From Streptomyces pinistramenti (GTDB lineage Bacteria > Actinomycetota > Actinomycetes > Streptomycetales > Streptomycetaceae): a stretch of 64,000 nucleotides of DNA. Numbering within the stretch: the stretch's first letter is position 1; every line of letters begins with the position of its first letter. A program made the position numbers and the translations under genes. Below, one piece after another: positions 26,310-35,020 of this stretch. The stretch spans positions 124,001 through 188,000 of the forward strand of contig NZ_JAJCXB010000002.1 of the NCBI RefSeq assembly GCF_020564935.1. Direction: 5' to 3'. The notes beneath the pieces were generated by a model that searched no databases, was not told the DNA's origin, and worked only from the letters and a program-made list of their open reading frames with translations.

Positions 26310-27911
26310 TCAGACCGTGAACCGGTCCGGATCGGCGGCCGCCCAGTCGCGCTCCCACTCCTCCGGCGGCTCGGCCAGCAACTGCCCGGGGCTGAGCCAC
26401 GCGTACAGCTCTCCGTACGAGCGGACGGTCAGCGGATCCAGGCGCCGGCGCAGCTGGTGCGGGCCGAGTTCGCCGGGGGACCGTACTCCCATGGCCGCCA
26501 TGATCTGCAGGGCGCTGCGGACCGTGGCCTCCTGGTAGCGGTGCACCCGCCGGAATTTGTCGTCGACGTCGAGTGCCCGTGCGCGCCGGGCATCCTGGGT
26601 GGTCACGCCGACGGGGCAGGTGTTGGTGTGGCAGCGCTGGGCCTGGATGCAGCCGACGGCGAACATCATCGCGCGGGCCGCGTTGGTGTAATCGGCGCCT
26701 TGCAGCAGCCGTTTGACGAGGTCGGCGCCGGTGGCGACCTTGCCGCTCGCGCCGAGCTTGATGCGGTCCCGCAGGCCGGTCCCTACCAGGGCGTTGTGGA
26801 CGGTGATCAGGCCCTCGGTCAGCGGGGTGCCCAGGTGGTCGGCGAATTCCAGCGGCGCCGCGCCGGTGCCGCCCTCCGCGCCGTCGACGACGATGAAGTC
26901 CGGCGCGACGTCCTCCTCCAGCATCGCCTTGCAGACCGCGAGGAACTGGCTCCTGGAACCGACGCAGAGCTTGAAACCGGTGGGTTTGCCGCCCGCCAAC
27001 TCGCGCATCCCGGCGAGGAACCGGACCAGCTCGCGGGGCGTGCTGAACACCCGGTGGTAGGGCGGCGACACCACGGTCCGGCCTTCGGTTACCTCGCGGA
27101 CCCGGGCGATCTCGGCGTTCACCTTGCGGCCGGGCAGGACGCCCCCGATGCCGGGTTTGGCGCCTTGGGACAGCTTGAGCGACACGCATTTCACGTGGTC
27201 GTGCGCCGCCTTGTCGGCGAACACGCGGGGGTCGAAGCCGCCATCCGGGGTCCGGCAGCCGAAGTATCCGGTGCCCAGCTCCCACACGAGGTCGCCGCCG
27301 TGCCTCAGGTGGTACTCGGAGATGCCGCCCTCCCCGGTGTCGTGCGCGAACCCACCTTGTGCGGCCCCCTTGTTGAGGGCCAGGATCGCGTTGGCGGACA
27401 GCGACCCGAAGCTCATCGCCGAGACGTTGAGCAGGGCCATGTCGTAGGGCCTGGTGCAGTCGGGGCCGCCGATACGGACGCGGGGCGGCTCGTCGGGGAC
27501 CGGCTGCGGAGCGATGGACGGCACCAGGAATTCGTATCCCGCTACGTAGACGTCCCGTTCGGTGCCGAACGCCTCCTCGGCCTCGGTGCCCTTGGCGCGC
27601 TGGTAGACGATGCTGCGCACGTCGCGGTCGAAGGGGCGGCCGTCAAAGCTCCGTTCGACGAAGTACTGCTGCATCTCCGGCCGGATGCGCTCCATCACGT
27701 ACCGGAGATGGCCCACCACGGGGTAGTTGCGCAGCACCGAGTGCTTGCGTTGCAGCAGGTCCCCCACGCCGATCACGGCCGGCAGCAGCAGGAAGGCGGC
27801 GGGCAGCCACCACCACGCTGAGAACAGTACGGCCGCCGCCACGGCAGCCAGGGCGGCGCATACGGTCAGTGCGACACATGCCAGTCGGAACATCTGGCGA
27901 GTCAACCGCAC
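26310..27911 (-). CDS. FMN-binding glutamate-synthase-family protein, membrane-anchored
   Basis: 533 residues. Two hydrophobic helices at about 10-30 and 33-50 anchor the N-terminus. The rest is the (beta/alpha)8 FMN/FeS domain of glutamate synthase: MSFGSLSANAILALNKGAAQ, GIGGVLPGRKVNAEIA, DFIVVDGAEGGTGAAPLEFA and a 3Fe-4S motif CIQAQRCHTNTCPVG. The glutaminase domain is absent, so it is the stand-alone form sometimes annotated as glutamate synthase or methylamine-glutamate N-methyltransferase-like. The reaction in Streptomyces is unknown. It is a monocistronic gene. Confidence 0.9.
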   Translation of the reverse strand: MRLTRQMFRLACVALTVCAALAAVAAAVLFSAWWWLPAAFLLLPAVIGVGDLLQRKHSVLRNYPVVGHLRYVMERIRPEMQQYFVERSFDGRPFDRDVRSIVYQRAKGTEAEEAFGTERDVYVAGYEFLVPSIAPQPVPDEPPRVRIGGPDCTRPYDMALLNVSAMSFGSLSANAILALNKGAAQGGFAHDTGEGGISEYHLRHGGDLVWELGTGYFGCRTPDGGFDPRVFADKAAHDHVKCVSLKLSQGAKPGIGGVLPGRKVNAEIARVREVTEGRTVVSPPYHRVFSTPRELVRFLAGMRELAGGKPTGFKLCVGSRSQFLAVCKAMLEEDVAPDFIVVDGAEGGTGAAPLEFADHLGTPLTEGLITVHNALVGTGLRDRIKLGASGKVATGADLVKRLLQGADYTNAARAMMFAVGCIQAQRCHTNTCPVGVTTQDARRARALDVDDKFRRVHRYQEATVRSALQIMAAMGVRSPGELGPHQLRRRLDPLTVRSYGELYAWLSPGQLLAEPPEEWERDWAAADPDRFTV

Positions 27912-28017
27912 GTCCCCGCTGTGGCACCGGGTGCGGCACGCCGGTCTTCTTCGGCGGGGAGACGGTACGTCGCGTGGAGCGGCTGTCCACGGGCGAAGGC
28001 GCCGGGCCGCGCGGGTG

Positions 28018-28836
28018 TCAGGGCTGCGGGGCGAGGGCCTGCTCGCGTACGTAGTCGCACGATCTGCGGAGCAGCCGGGAGACGTGCATCTGCGAGACGC
28101 CGACGCGGGAGGCGATCTCGCTCTGCGTCAGGCCCATGAAGAACCGCAGGTAGAGAATGCGGCGCTCGCGCTCGGGCAGCATACGCAGGCCCGGGGCGGC
28201 GGCCTCCCGGTCGTCGACGAGTCCCAGGGCCGGGTCCTCCTGGCCGACGAGGTCGCCGAGCGTCTGCTGGGTGCCCTCGCCGCCGAGCGGACGCTCCAGG
28301 GAGAGGGCGGTGAAGGTCTTCTGCGCGTCCAGGCCGATCAGCACGTCGTCGTAGGACATGCCGGTGTGGGCCGCGACGTCCTGGACGGTGATTGCGGCGT
28401 GTCCGGGGCGTACGGAGAGCTCCAGCCGGGCGCGGTGCACCTGGGCGCGCAGTTCCTGGGCGCGCCTAGGGACGTGCACGGCCCACAGGTCGTCCCGGAA
28501 GTGCCGCTTGATCTCGCCGATGATCGTGGGGACGGCGAAGGCACCGAACGCCGTACCGGCCTGCGGGTCGAAGCGGTCGATGGCCTTGAGCAGGCCGAGG
28601 GCGGCGACCTGGCGCAGGTCTTCGTCGCTCTCCCCGCGGCCGCTGTACCGCCTGGCCAGGCGGTGGGACATCGGCAGCCATGCGCAGACGATCTCCTCGC
28701 GCAGCCGCTGCCTGCGGGGGCCGTCCGGCAAGGTGGCCAGTTCGTGGAAGGCGGCGCTGGTGTCCGGATCCAGTTGCGGATGCCGGCCGGGTCGGGCAGA
28801 TGCCGGATTCCGGCCGGGCGTGGTAGGAGAAGCCAT
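28018..28836 (-). CDS. SigB/SigF-type RNA polymerase sigma factor
   Basis: 272 residues from ATG (MASPTTPGRN). Region 2 is at about 55-130 (RLARRYSGRGESDEDLRQVA and LGLLKAIDRFDPQAGTAFGA), region 3 follows, and region 4 ends with GLTQSEIASRVGVSQMHVSR. This is the stress/development group of Streptomyces (SigB, SigF, SigG and relatives), usually held by anti-sigma kinases that SpoIIE phosphatases control indirectly. No anti-sigma gene is adjacent. The C-terminal end is complete. Confidence 0.92.
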   Translation of the reverse strand: MASPTTPGRNPASARPGRHPQLDPDTSAAFHELATLPDGPRRQRLREEIVCAWLPMSHRLARRYSGRGESDEDLRQVAALGLLKAIDRFDPQAGTAFGAFAVPTIIGEIKRHFRDDLWAVHVPRRAQELRAQVHRARLELSVRPGHAAITVQDVAAHTGMSYDDVLIGLDAQKTFTALSLERPLGGEGTQQTLGDLVGQEDPALGLVDDREAAAPGLRMLPERERRILYLRFFMGLTQSEIASRVGVSQMHVSRLLRRSCDYVREQALAPQP

Positions 28837-29212
28837 CCCGCACACCGCCTTCCGATCGGTGGTCCCGCAGCCGCGGCAGCCTTCCGGCCTGCCCGTTCCC
28901 TCACTTGGTTCCCGTTTCGTCCCTTCCACTCTGCAACAGTCCCGCAGCCTGCGCGACAGGGTCGTGACCGAGGTCGGCCGACGACTGTGGAATGGCCTCC
29001 GAGCAGGGCGTTCGCCGCTGTGGGACGCTGTGGAACGGTGCGGGGAGTGGGCTGGAACGAACGGGCTGCGCCCCTTGGGCCCCCGGGACGGCCCGCCCCC
29101 GGGCGGCGTCGCGCAGGGTGACCGTGACGGCCGGAGCGGGTTCGAGGTGCCGAAGCGGGCGTGCCCTGGTTCGCTGAGGGTGGGTGCCATCCCATCCATC
29201 CGAGGAGTGATC
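28837..29212. other. 376-bp divergent gap between the sigma gene and the DUF6381-like gene
   Basis: No gene or clear repeat seen. It should hold the divergent promoters. Confidence 0.4.
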
Positions 29213-29401
29213 ATGAGCGGCGACGAAACGCGCGGCCGGCTCCAGCAGATGCGCGAGAAGGCGCAGCAGCTGGAGGAGGAGGCCCAGCGCACCAATGATC
29301 CCGACAAGCGCGAGCGGCTCAAGGCCAAGGCCCAGAAGCTGCAGAGCAGGAGCGAGCAGGAGAGCGGCATGGGCAGCGGGGACATCCACCCCTCGCTCTG
29401 A
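29213..29401 (+). CDS. DUF6381-like small coiled-coil protein
   Basis: 62 residues after gaggag. Almost all helix: RLQQMREKAQQLEEEAQRTN, DKRERLKAKAQKLQSRSEQE, with a conserved GMGSGDIHPS end. The pattern matches a small Streptomyces family that I recall as DUF6381. It lies beside a stress sigma factor and is followed by a strong terminator, so it is probably a highly expressed stress protein (inference). Confidence 0.8.
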   Translation: MSGDETRGRLQQMREKAQQLEEEAQRTNDPDKRERLKAKAQKLQSRSEQESGMGSGDIHPSL

Positions 29402-29443
29402 CGCTGCCCACCCGCTCCGGCCCCGCCGTGAGCACGCACGCGA

Positions 29444-29487
29444 CCGGCGGCCTCCGTTCCGTCAAACCTGGGAACGGAGGCCGCCGG
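29444..29487. terminator. Bidirectional terminator, 17-bp perfect stem
   Basis: ccggcggcctccgttcc (29444-29460), loop gtcaaacctg, ggaacggaggccgccgg (29471-29487). It sits between convergent genes and serves both. Confidence 0.9.
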
Positions 29488-29542
29488 CCGCGTGTATGCG
29501 CGAGACGTACGGAGAGCAGCTCGGCGCCCCGTGCCGCGCCGG

Positions 29543-30385
29543 TCACCGACTCCCGCTGTCGGCCGCCGCCTCCTGCTCCTGCGTCGCTTCGGACACCGTG
29601 AAGAGCGCCCCCTCGTGGTCGCTGATCACTGCCCGGTGGCCGGAACCGCCCGCCACCGGGGCCGTCGACCGCACGGCGCCGCCGGCCGCCACCGCCGCGG
29701 CCGTCACCGCTTCGAGGTCCCTGACCCGGAAGTGCACGTGCCAGCGGGGCCGCATCTGCGGGTCGGGCGCCTCCTCCACACCGCCGCCCCGCAACGCTGC
29801 GACCAGGTGCTGCTCCTGCCGGACGATGACCTGGTCGTGCTCGTAGGTGACATCGCAGCCGCCCGGCTCCGTAGTGGCCCAGTCGAAGACCTCCGCGTAG
29901 AAGATGGCGGCCGCGAACGCGTCGCGGGTGCGGAGTTCCAGGAACACCGGGGCGCTGCCGTGGCCGACCGACCAGCGGAGTGTCTGGCCTTCCCAGAACC
30001 CGAAGACCGCACCGTCGCGGTCGGCCGCAAGGGCTGCCCGCCCGGTGCCGAATTCGAGCGGGCCGACGGCGACCGTGGCACCGCGTTCCCTGACCCGCCC
30101 CGCGACGTCGTCGGCGCTGTCGACCGCGAAGTACGGGGTCCATGCCACGGCGCCCCGGAGTCGGTCGGAGAGCTGCGCCATCCCGGCGACCGGCCGCCCG
30201 CCGTCCAGGGCGACGCAGAATTCGTCACCCAGGCTCCCCTGGCGGAAGCGCCAGCCGAGGACGTCGGCATAGAAGTCCTGGGCCGCCCGGAGGTTGCGGG
30301 ACATCAGGTGCACCCAGCAGGGCGCGCCGTGCACGGGGACGATGTGCCCGCTGCCGACGGGTGTGCGGTGTTCTGCGGTCGTCAT
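29543..30385 (-). CDS. Two-domain VOC (glyoxalase/bleomycin-resistance fold) protein
   Basis: 280 residues from the ATG giving MTTAEHRTPVGSGH. Two VOC modules: about 20-135 (GAPCWVHLMSRNLRAAQDFY, GWRF) and 150-270 (APVFLELRTRDAFAAAIFYA, RPRWHVHFRVRDLEAVTAAA). Such proteins bind metals or small hydrophobic ligands; the type with VHLMSRNL is usually called a hydroxylase or glyoxalase relative without proven activity. Single gene, ends at the shared terminator. Confidence 0.88.
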   Translation of the reverse strand: MTTAEHRTPVGSGHIVPVHGAPCWVHLMSRNLRAAQDFYADVLGWRFRQGSLGDEFCVALDGGRPVAGMAQLSDRLRGAVAWTPYFAVDSADDVAGRVRERGATVAVGPLEFGTGRAALAADRDGAVFGFWEGQTLRWSVGHGSAPVFLELRTRDAFAAAIFYAEVFDWATTEPGGCDVTYEHDQVIVRQEQHLVAALRGGGVEEAPDPQMRPRWHVHFRVRDLEAVTAAAVAAGGAVRSTAPVAGGSGHRAVISDHEGALFTVSEATQEQEAAADSGSR

Positions 30386-31260
30386 GGTGGGCGTCTCCCT
30401 TCCCGGACGGGCCGTGGAACCGGACGGGGCCGTGGGGCGCGGCTGATGCTGTCGAGCGGCGGGCGGTCCGGGTGGCACGGGTCGGAGCATCCTGCGCGCG
30501 CCGCCTGGTGGCCGCGCCGCAGCTTGCGGGCCGCGGGCCCGTCTTCGACGGTACGCCCCCGGCCTGCCCACGGCCCGCTCGCGCGAGCGGGCCGGCTGCG
30601 CGACCGCTCCTCGGTGACCGTCCGCAACGGCTTTTCCGTCGCCCGACTGGCCGAAGCTCCGTCCTCGTCGGCGGCCTCCCGGCCCGGACCCCGGCCTCGC
30701 TCAAACGGGGCGTGAACCTCTGCGTGCGTGAACCTCTGCGTACTGACGCTCATCCTCGGAGCGGCCCCCACCGGGGCGCACATCGGGCCCCGCATCGGTA
30801 CGCCCCGCAGGCCCGCGGAGTGGCGGGGGCCCCGGGCCACAGCGGCACTCCCGGTGGCCCGCCGCCCGGACCGGTTCATGCCGTGCGCCGGGATGCGATC
30901 TCGCCGTATCCGGAGTCCGATGGAGGCACCCGGGCACGCACGCAGAGCCCGCGGGGGCGAACTCAAGATCCGCCGAACAGCTCATCGGGACGCCGAGCAC
31001 GGAAGGGATCCCGTCGAATACCACGATTCCTCTCAGGTCAGGATGACGTGCGCCGGCGGTCGAAGCCAAGATCAGGCGCGAGCCGGTGGAAAAGGCGCCG
31101 GTGAAAAAGGGCCGGGAGGCACGGCAGAAACCGGTCACCGGCAATGCGTCCGAGGCGCGCCTGAGATGGTGCGATATGCGCCCGACGGGAATGTCTCGGG
31201 ATGCGGTGGGAATGCGGCCCTGAGTGGACGGAATGATGCACCACCGAGAGGACGGACAGC
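30386..31260. other. 0.9-kb gap without a gene, with a 16-bp tandem repeat
   Basis: No supported gene. A direct repeat cgtgaacctctgcgt occurs at 30711-30725 and 30727-30741. The base composition falls toward the right end (30960-31260), consistent with a promoter region for the PfpI-like gene. Confidence 0.45.
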
Positions 31261-31803
31261 ATGCAGATCGCGTTTCTGGTGGCCCCCGAAGGGGTCGAGC
31301 AGGTCGAATTGACCGAGCCGTGGCAGGCCGTCGTCGATGCCGGTGCCGTGCCGCATCTGGTATCCACCGCTCCCGGGTCCGTGCAAGCCTTCCATCACCT
31401 GGACAAGGCGGACACCTTCACCGTGAACCGGACGCTGGACAAGGCGCAGGTCGAGGATTACGACGGCCTGGTGCTGCCCGGCGGCGTGGCCAATCCGGAC
31501 GAGCTGCGCATGGACGAGCGGGCCGTCGCCTTCGCGCGTGGATTCTTCGGGGCGGGAAAGCCGGTCGCGGCCATCTGCCATGCCCCGTGGACGCTGGTGG
31601 AGGCCGATGTGGTGCGCGGCCGCACGCTCACCTCGTGGCCCAGCCTGGCGACCGATATCCGCAATGCGGGCGGCACCTGGGTCGACGAGCGGGTGAAAGT
31701 CTGCACCGACGGGCCCAACACCCTTGTCACCAGCCGCAAACCGGACGACCTCAAGGCGTTCTGCACCACGCTCGTGAACGAACTGGGCGCCGGGCGGCGG
31801 TAA
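31261..31803 (+). CDS. DJ-1/PfpI-family protein
   Basis: 180 residues. The nucleophile elbow is AAICHAPWTLVEA with the conserved Cys; the acidic partner lies in APEGVEQVELTEPW. GLVLPGGVANPDELR and GGTWVDERVKVCTDG fit the PfpI subgroup (intracellular protease/deglycase/general stress protein 18). Members protect against carbonyl and other stress; the exact activity is debated for the family. It heads a run of small plus-strand stress-type genes. Confidence 0.92.
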   Translation: MQIAFLVAPEGVEQVELTEPWQAVVDAGAVPHLVSTAPGSVQAFHHLDKADTFTVNRTLDKAQVEDYDGLVLPGGVANPDELRMDERAVAFARGFFGAGKPVAAICHAPWTLVEADVVRGRTLTSWPSLATDIRNAGGTWVDERVKVCTDGPNTLVTSRKPDDLKAFCTTLVNELGAGRR

Positions 31804-31981
31804 TGCGGAGTCGGCTGCGCGCGGACGGTCCGCCGCTGTACGGAACATCCAACGGCTGCGCCGGCACACGGTGTTAGCTCGAATGAATAACGGGCACCCG
31901 GTGAAAGAGAGGGCGCGCCGGGGAGATGGAATACCGGCGCGACATCAATTCAGCTCAGTTCTCGTGAATCCGGAGGAAACC

Positions 31982-32398
31982 ATGGTCATGGAGCACGGCG
32001 CGGACAAGACCGGGCCCGCCAGGGACGACGTGATGAAGAAGCAATTGCGGGCAGAATTGACGGCGGACCGGTCGCTGCGGGCGGTGGAGGAACGGGAACT
32101 CCAGCCCGCGGGTGAGGACCAGCCGGAAGTGGCCCGAGCGCCCGACACCGTGTTCCGGGGCGGAACTCCGTTCGGCATGACCGAGGAGGACGTCGGCATA
32201 CGTTCGGAACTCGCCCAGCATCTCGGCCGCAGCATTTATCCGGCCGACAAACCCACCGTCATCAACAAACTCCGGCGGGACCACGCACCGGACCGGCTGG
32301 TCGCCCTCGCGGAACGGCTCCCGGCGGACGAGCTGTATCCGAACGTCCAGACCATCGCCGAATCCCTGGGTCTTGCGACGGAACACCGCCGGAGCTGA
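31982..32398 (+). CDS. DUF2795-domain protein
   Basis: 138 residues, start after ggaggaaacc. The C-terminal 60 residues (LAQHLGRSIYPADKPTVINK, ERLPADELYPNVQTIAESLG) are a DUF2795 domain, a small helical module common in actinobacteria. The N-terminal half is acidic and charged. Function unknown; linked by position to the stress genes around it. Confidence 0.8.
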   Translation: MVMEHGADKTGPARDDVMKKQLRAELTADRSLRAVEERELQPAGEDQPEVARAPDTVFRGGTPFGMTEEDVGIRSELAQHLGRSIYPADKPTVINKLRRDHAPDRLVALAERLPADELYPNVQTIAESLGLATEHRRS

Positions 32399-32464
32399 AG
32401 CGTCGCCCGGTCACCGGCCGGGCCGGCGCGCGGACCGGCCGTACGCGGCGGCGGAGAGAGTGAG

Positions 32465-33130
32465 GTGCGGCGCGATATGCGGTACTTCGACCGTCGGCAT
32501 GCCGGGGAGGCCGTCGCCACCCGGTGTCTCGCGCTGATGCGGACCGGCGGGTTCACCGCCCCACTGGTGCTGGCGCTGCCGCGCGGCGGCGTTCCGGTGG
32601 GGGCGGAGGTCGCGCGGGCTCTCGGGGCTCCGCTGGATGTGCTCGTGGCCCGCAAGATCGGTGTTCCCGGCCGGCCCGAGGTCGGCGTCGGGGCCCTCGT
32701 CGACGACGAACCGCCGGTCTTCGACACGGCGGCGCTGGCCGTGCTCGGCCTGTCCGAGGAGCGGCTCGCCCCCGATGTCGAACGGGAACGGGCCGAGCTG
32801 CACCGGCGCGAGGCGGCCTACCGGGCGGGCCGGCCCCCGCTGAACGTGACCGGCGCCGTGGTCCTGCTGGTCGACGACGGGCTCGCCACGGGTGCCACGG
32901 CCCGCGCGGCGCTGCGCCATCTGCGGCGGTTGCGGCCCGCCCGCCTGATTCTCGCCGTGCCCGTGGGCGATGCCGCTGCGGCTGCGGCGCTGTGCGAGGA
33001 GGCGGACGATGTTGTCTGTGTCCACCAGCCGCAGCATTTTCACGCGGTGGGCGAGTGGTATCTCGATTTCGACCAGGTGCAGGACACGGAAGTCATCGGC
33101 ATTCTGCGTGGGTTCGGCACCGCAGCGTGA
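32465..33130 (+). CDS. Phosphoribosyltransferase-family protein
   Basis: 221 residues from the GTG with ggag 9 bases ahead; an ATG four codons later is an alternative. Signature VVLLVDDGLATGATARAAL is the PRPP-binding loop (D-D-G-x-A-T-G-A-T). ALPRGGVPVGAEVARALGAP is the N-terminal loop. The long inserts and the VARKIGVPGRPEVGVGAL segment place it in the unassigned group often fused to or neighbouring stress hydrolases. Substrate unknown. Confidence 0.9.
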   Translation: MRRDMRYFDRRHAGEAVATRCLALMRTGGFTAPLVLALPRGGVPVGAEVARALGAPLDVLVARKIGVPGRPEVGVGALVDDEPPVFDTAALAVLGLSEERLAPDVERERAELHRREAAYRAGRPPLNVTGAVVLLVDDGLATGATARAALRHLRRLRPARLILAVPVGDAAAAAALCEEADDVVCVHQPQHFHAVGEWYLDFDQVQDTEVIGILRGFGTAA

Positions 33131-33162
33131 GACCACCGACGCACCCGGAGAAGGAGGGCGGC

Positions 33163-33630
33163 ATGTCCGACAACGCGATGGGCGACGAGGTGTACCAGCC
33201 CTCCGCGTCCGATCCCCAGGACAATCCTGACGATCTGGATATGGAGGACGCACTAGACGAGCCGGGACTCGACGAGATGCTGGACGAGGGCTATTCGCCG
33301 CCCGAGCGCCCGCTCGCGGTGAACCGCGGGACGACGGCGCAGGAGCAGCACGACGGGGAAACCCTCGACCAGCGGCTGGCCGAGGAGAACCCGGATGTCG
33401 CGCTGCCCGACGGCGACGGCATCGGCGACCTGCCGGACGACGGCGAGGCGTTCGACGACCAGGTCGGCGGCGAGCGGGCCGGGCGACTGGTCGGCGCGGA
33501 CGAAGGGTACCCGCGGCACACCAACGACGTCGTCGCCCACGATGTCGGCATCGACGGCGGTGCCGCGTCGGCCGAAGAGGCCGCGGTCCATGTCTGCCCG
33601 GACTCCGTCGGGAGCACGGACGACAGGTGA
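33163..33630 (+). CDS. DUF5709-like acidic protein
   Basis: 155 residues, start after aaggagg. Very acidic, with ordered landmarks EVYQPSASDPQDNPDDLDME, DEMLDEGYSPPERPLAVNRG, EETLDQRL-like GETLDQRLAEENPD and a GRLVGADEG-x-tail. These match a conserved actinobacterial protein family of unknown function (DUF5709). Follows the phosphoribosyltransferase gene by 32 bases, so it is probably cotranscribed. Confidence 0.85.
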   Translation: MSDNAMGDEVYQPSASDPQDNPDDLDMEDALDEPGLDEMLDEGYSPPERPLAVNRGTTAQEQHDGETLDQRLAEENPDVALPDGDGIGDLPDDGEAFDDQVGGERAGRLVGADEGYPRHTNDVVAHDVGIDGGAASAEEAAVHVCPDSVGSTDDR

Positions 33631-33672
33631 GCCGCCCCATGGCCGACCCGCCTCCCGGCGTTGCGGTGTGAC

Positions 33673-34329
33673 TCACCGGCCGTCATCGGACTCATCGGCG
33701 GCATCGGCCACCACCTGCCTGAGCGTCCGGCCGCTGCGTACCGAGCGGGCGCGCATCGGGTCGGGCGCCCCGTGGTGGGCCGCGTGCGTGTCGTTCTCCT
33801 TGACCAGCAGCCAGGATTCCCGGTCGCCCGGTTCCTCACCGGTACGGAACCGGGTGAGCGCATAGCCGCCGTGCAGCTTCGTGCCGTCGAGCCAGAAGGC
33901 GGCGTGCCCCCTCTCCAGGGCCTCGGCGAAGCTGCCCGCCCGGTCCTTGCGCTTACCGGGGAGCGGCCGGTAGGTGCCCTGGTCCCAGACGATCACCGGG
34001 CCCGCGCCGTACTCCCCGGGGGCGATGACGCCCTCGAACTCCCGGTAGTCGAGCGGATGGTCCTCGGTGGGCACGGCGAGGCGCTTGTCGTGCGGGTCGG
34101 CGGACGGGCCCTTCGGCACGGACCAGGACTTCAGGACCCCGTCGACCTCCAGGCGGAAGTCGAAGTGCATCCGGCGCGCGTCATGGATCTGCACGACGAA
34201 GCAGGGCTGATCGCCGGAGGTCGCCGGCCGGCCGCGCGGTTCACGCGTCCGGTCGAAGTGCCGCTTGCCGTGGTAGGCCGCCAGGCTGTCGGCGGCGCCG
34301 TCGTCCTCCGCGCCGGCCTTCTCGCTCAC
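33673..34329 (-). CDS. LigD-type 3'-phosphoesterase domain protein
   Basis: 218 residues from the GTG giving VSEKAGAEDDG, with gaggggac upstream; the frame is open 61 codons further but that part is low-complexity. Core motifs: PCFVVQIHDARRMHFDFRLE (metal-binding His and Asp), VDGVLKSWSVPKGPS, PLDYREFEGVIAPGEYGAG and GTKLHGGYALTR. This is the LigD N-terminal nuclease module that trims 3' ends in non-homologous end joining. It is the partner activity of the polymerase gene at 24249. Convergent with the DUF5709-like gene. Confidence 0.92.
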   Translation of the reverse strand: MSEKAGAEDDGAADSLAAYHGKRHFDRTREPRGRPATSGDQPCFVVQIHDARRMHFDFRLEVDGVLKSWSVPKGPSADPHDKRLAVPTEDHPLDYREFEGVIAPGEYGAGPVIVWDQGTYRPLPGKRKDRAGSFAEALERGHAAFWLDGTKLHGGYALTRFRTGEEPGDRESWLLVKENDTHAAHHGAPDPMRARSVRSGRTLRQVVADAADESDDGR

Positions 34330-34486
34330 GTCCGTCCCCTCTCCGCGTCCGTTCCGACCCCCAGGCCCATGTTTGCGCCGGTGCGCGGGCGCGGCTACCG
34401 CAGGACGTTGCGGGCGCACGAGGCCCGTGACGCAGGGCGGAACGACCGGCCCGCCACGGCACGCCCCCACTTCCCCGGGAGGAAAC

Positions 34487-34858
34487 ATGCCCCTCGCGAA
34501 GATCCGCACCATCGTCCTGGACTGCCCCGAGCCGCTGGCCCTCGCCGAGTTCTCCGCAGGAGTGCTGGGCGGCGAGGTGAAGGGCGGCGCCGACGCCGAC
34601 TGGGTCGACCTCTTCGTGGACGGGACCGTCCGCCTGTCGTTCCAGCGCGCGAACGGCTTCGTACCGCCGGGCTGGCCGCGCGCCGAGCACTCGCAGCAGC
34701 TTCATCTGGACCTGGACGTCGACGACTTGGAGGCCCGCGAGGCCGAGGTCCTGGCGCTCGGCGCGAGGGCGCTCGACCTGGAGGACGAGGGCGGCGAGCG
34801 GGACTTCCGGGTCTACGCGGATCCGGTGGGACACCCGTTCTGCCTGATCAGGCCGTAG
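34487..34858 (+). CDS. Single-domain VOC protein
   Basis: 123 residues after a ggaggaaac site. One glyoxalase-fold domain: IRTIVLDCPEPLALAEFSAG, QLHLDLDVDDLEAREAEVLA, DFRVYADPVGHPFCLIR. This subgroup (VDDLEAREAEVLALGA) is common in Streptomyces and unassigned. Monocistronic. Confidence 0.88.
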   Translation: MPLAKIRTIVLDCPEPLALAEFSAGVLGGEVKGGADADWVDLFVDGTVRLSFQRANGFVPPGWPRAEHSQQLHLDLDVDDLEAREAEVLALGARALDLEDEGGERDFRVYADPVGHPFCLIRP

Positions 34859-34919
34859 TCCGAGGCTGCGGTCCGGGGCGTCACGCCGATCCCGGCCTCC
34901 CTCACGTCAGCGCGGCTCG

Positions 34920-34969
34920 TACGAGAAACATCGTAGTTTGACACTCAGCGTATTACGGCGTTTATCGTA
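34920..34969 (+). promoter_or_regulatory. Old Yellow Enzyme promoter flanked by two ArsR-type operators
   Basis: Site 1 TACGAGAAACATCGTA (34920-34935) equals the arsR operator pattern TACGA-N6-TCGTA. Site 2 TACGGCGTTTATCGTA (34954-34969) matches it with one half-site change. A consensus -35, TTGACA (34938-34943), sits between them, and site 2 covers the -10 area (TTTATC/TATCGT), so repression is expected. Confidence 0.8.
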
Positions 34970-35020
34970 TGAGGGCGGGCTCGATCGGAGCCCGCACGTC
35001 GTGAGGTACAGGAGCCAGCC

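Noticed and set aside
30142-31104. Possible gene in the gap before the PfpI-like gene
   Set aside because: Arg/Pro-rich translations overlapping the VOC gene on the other strand; no motif.
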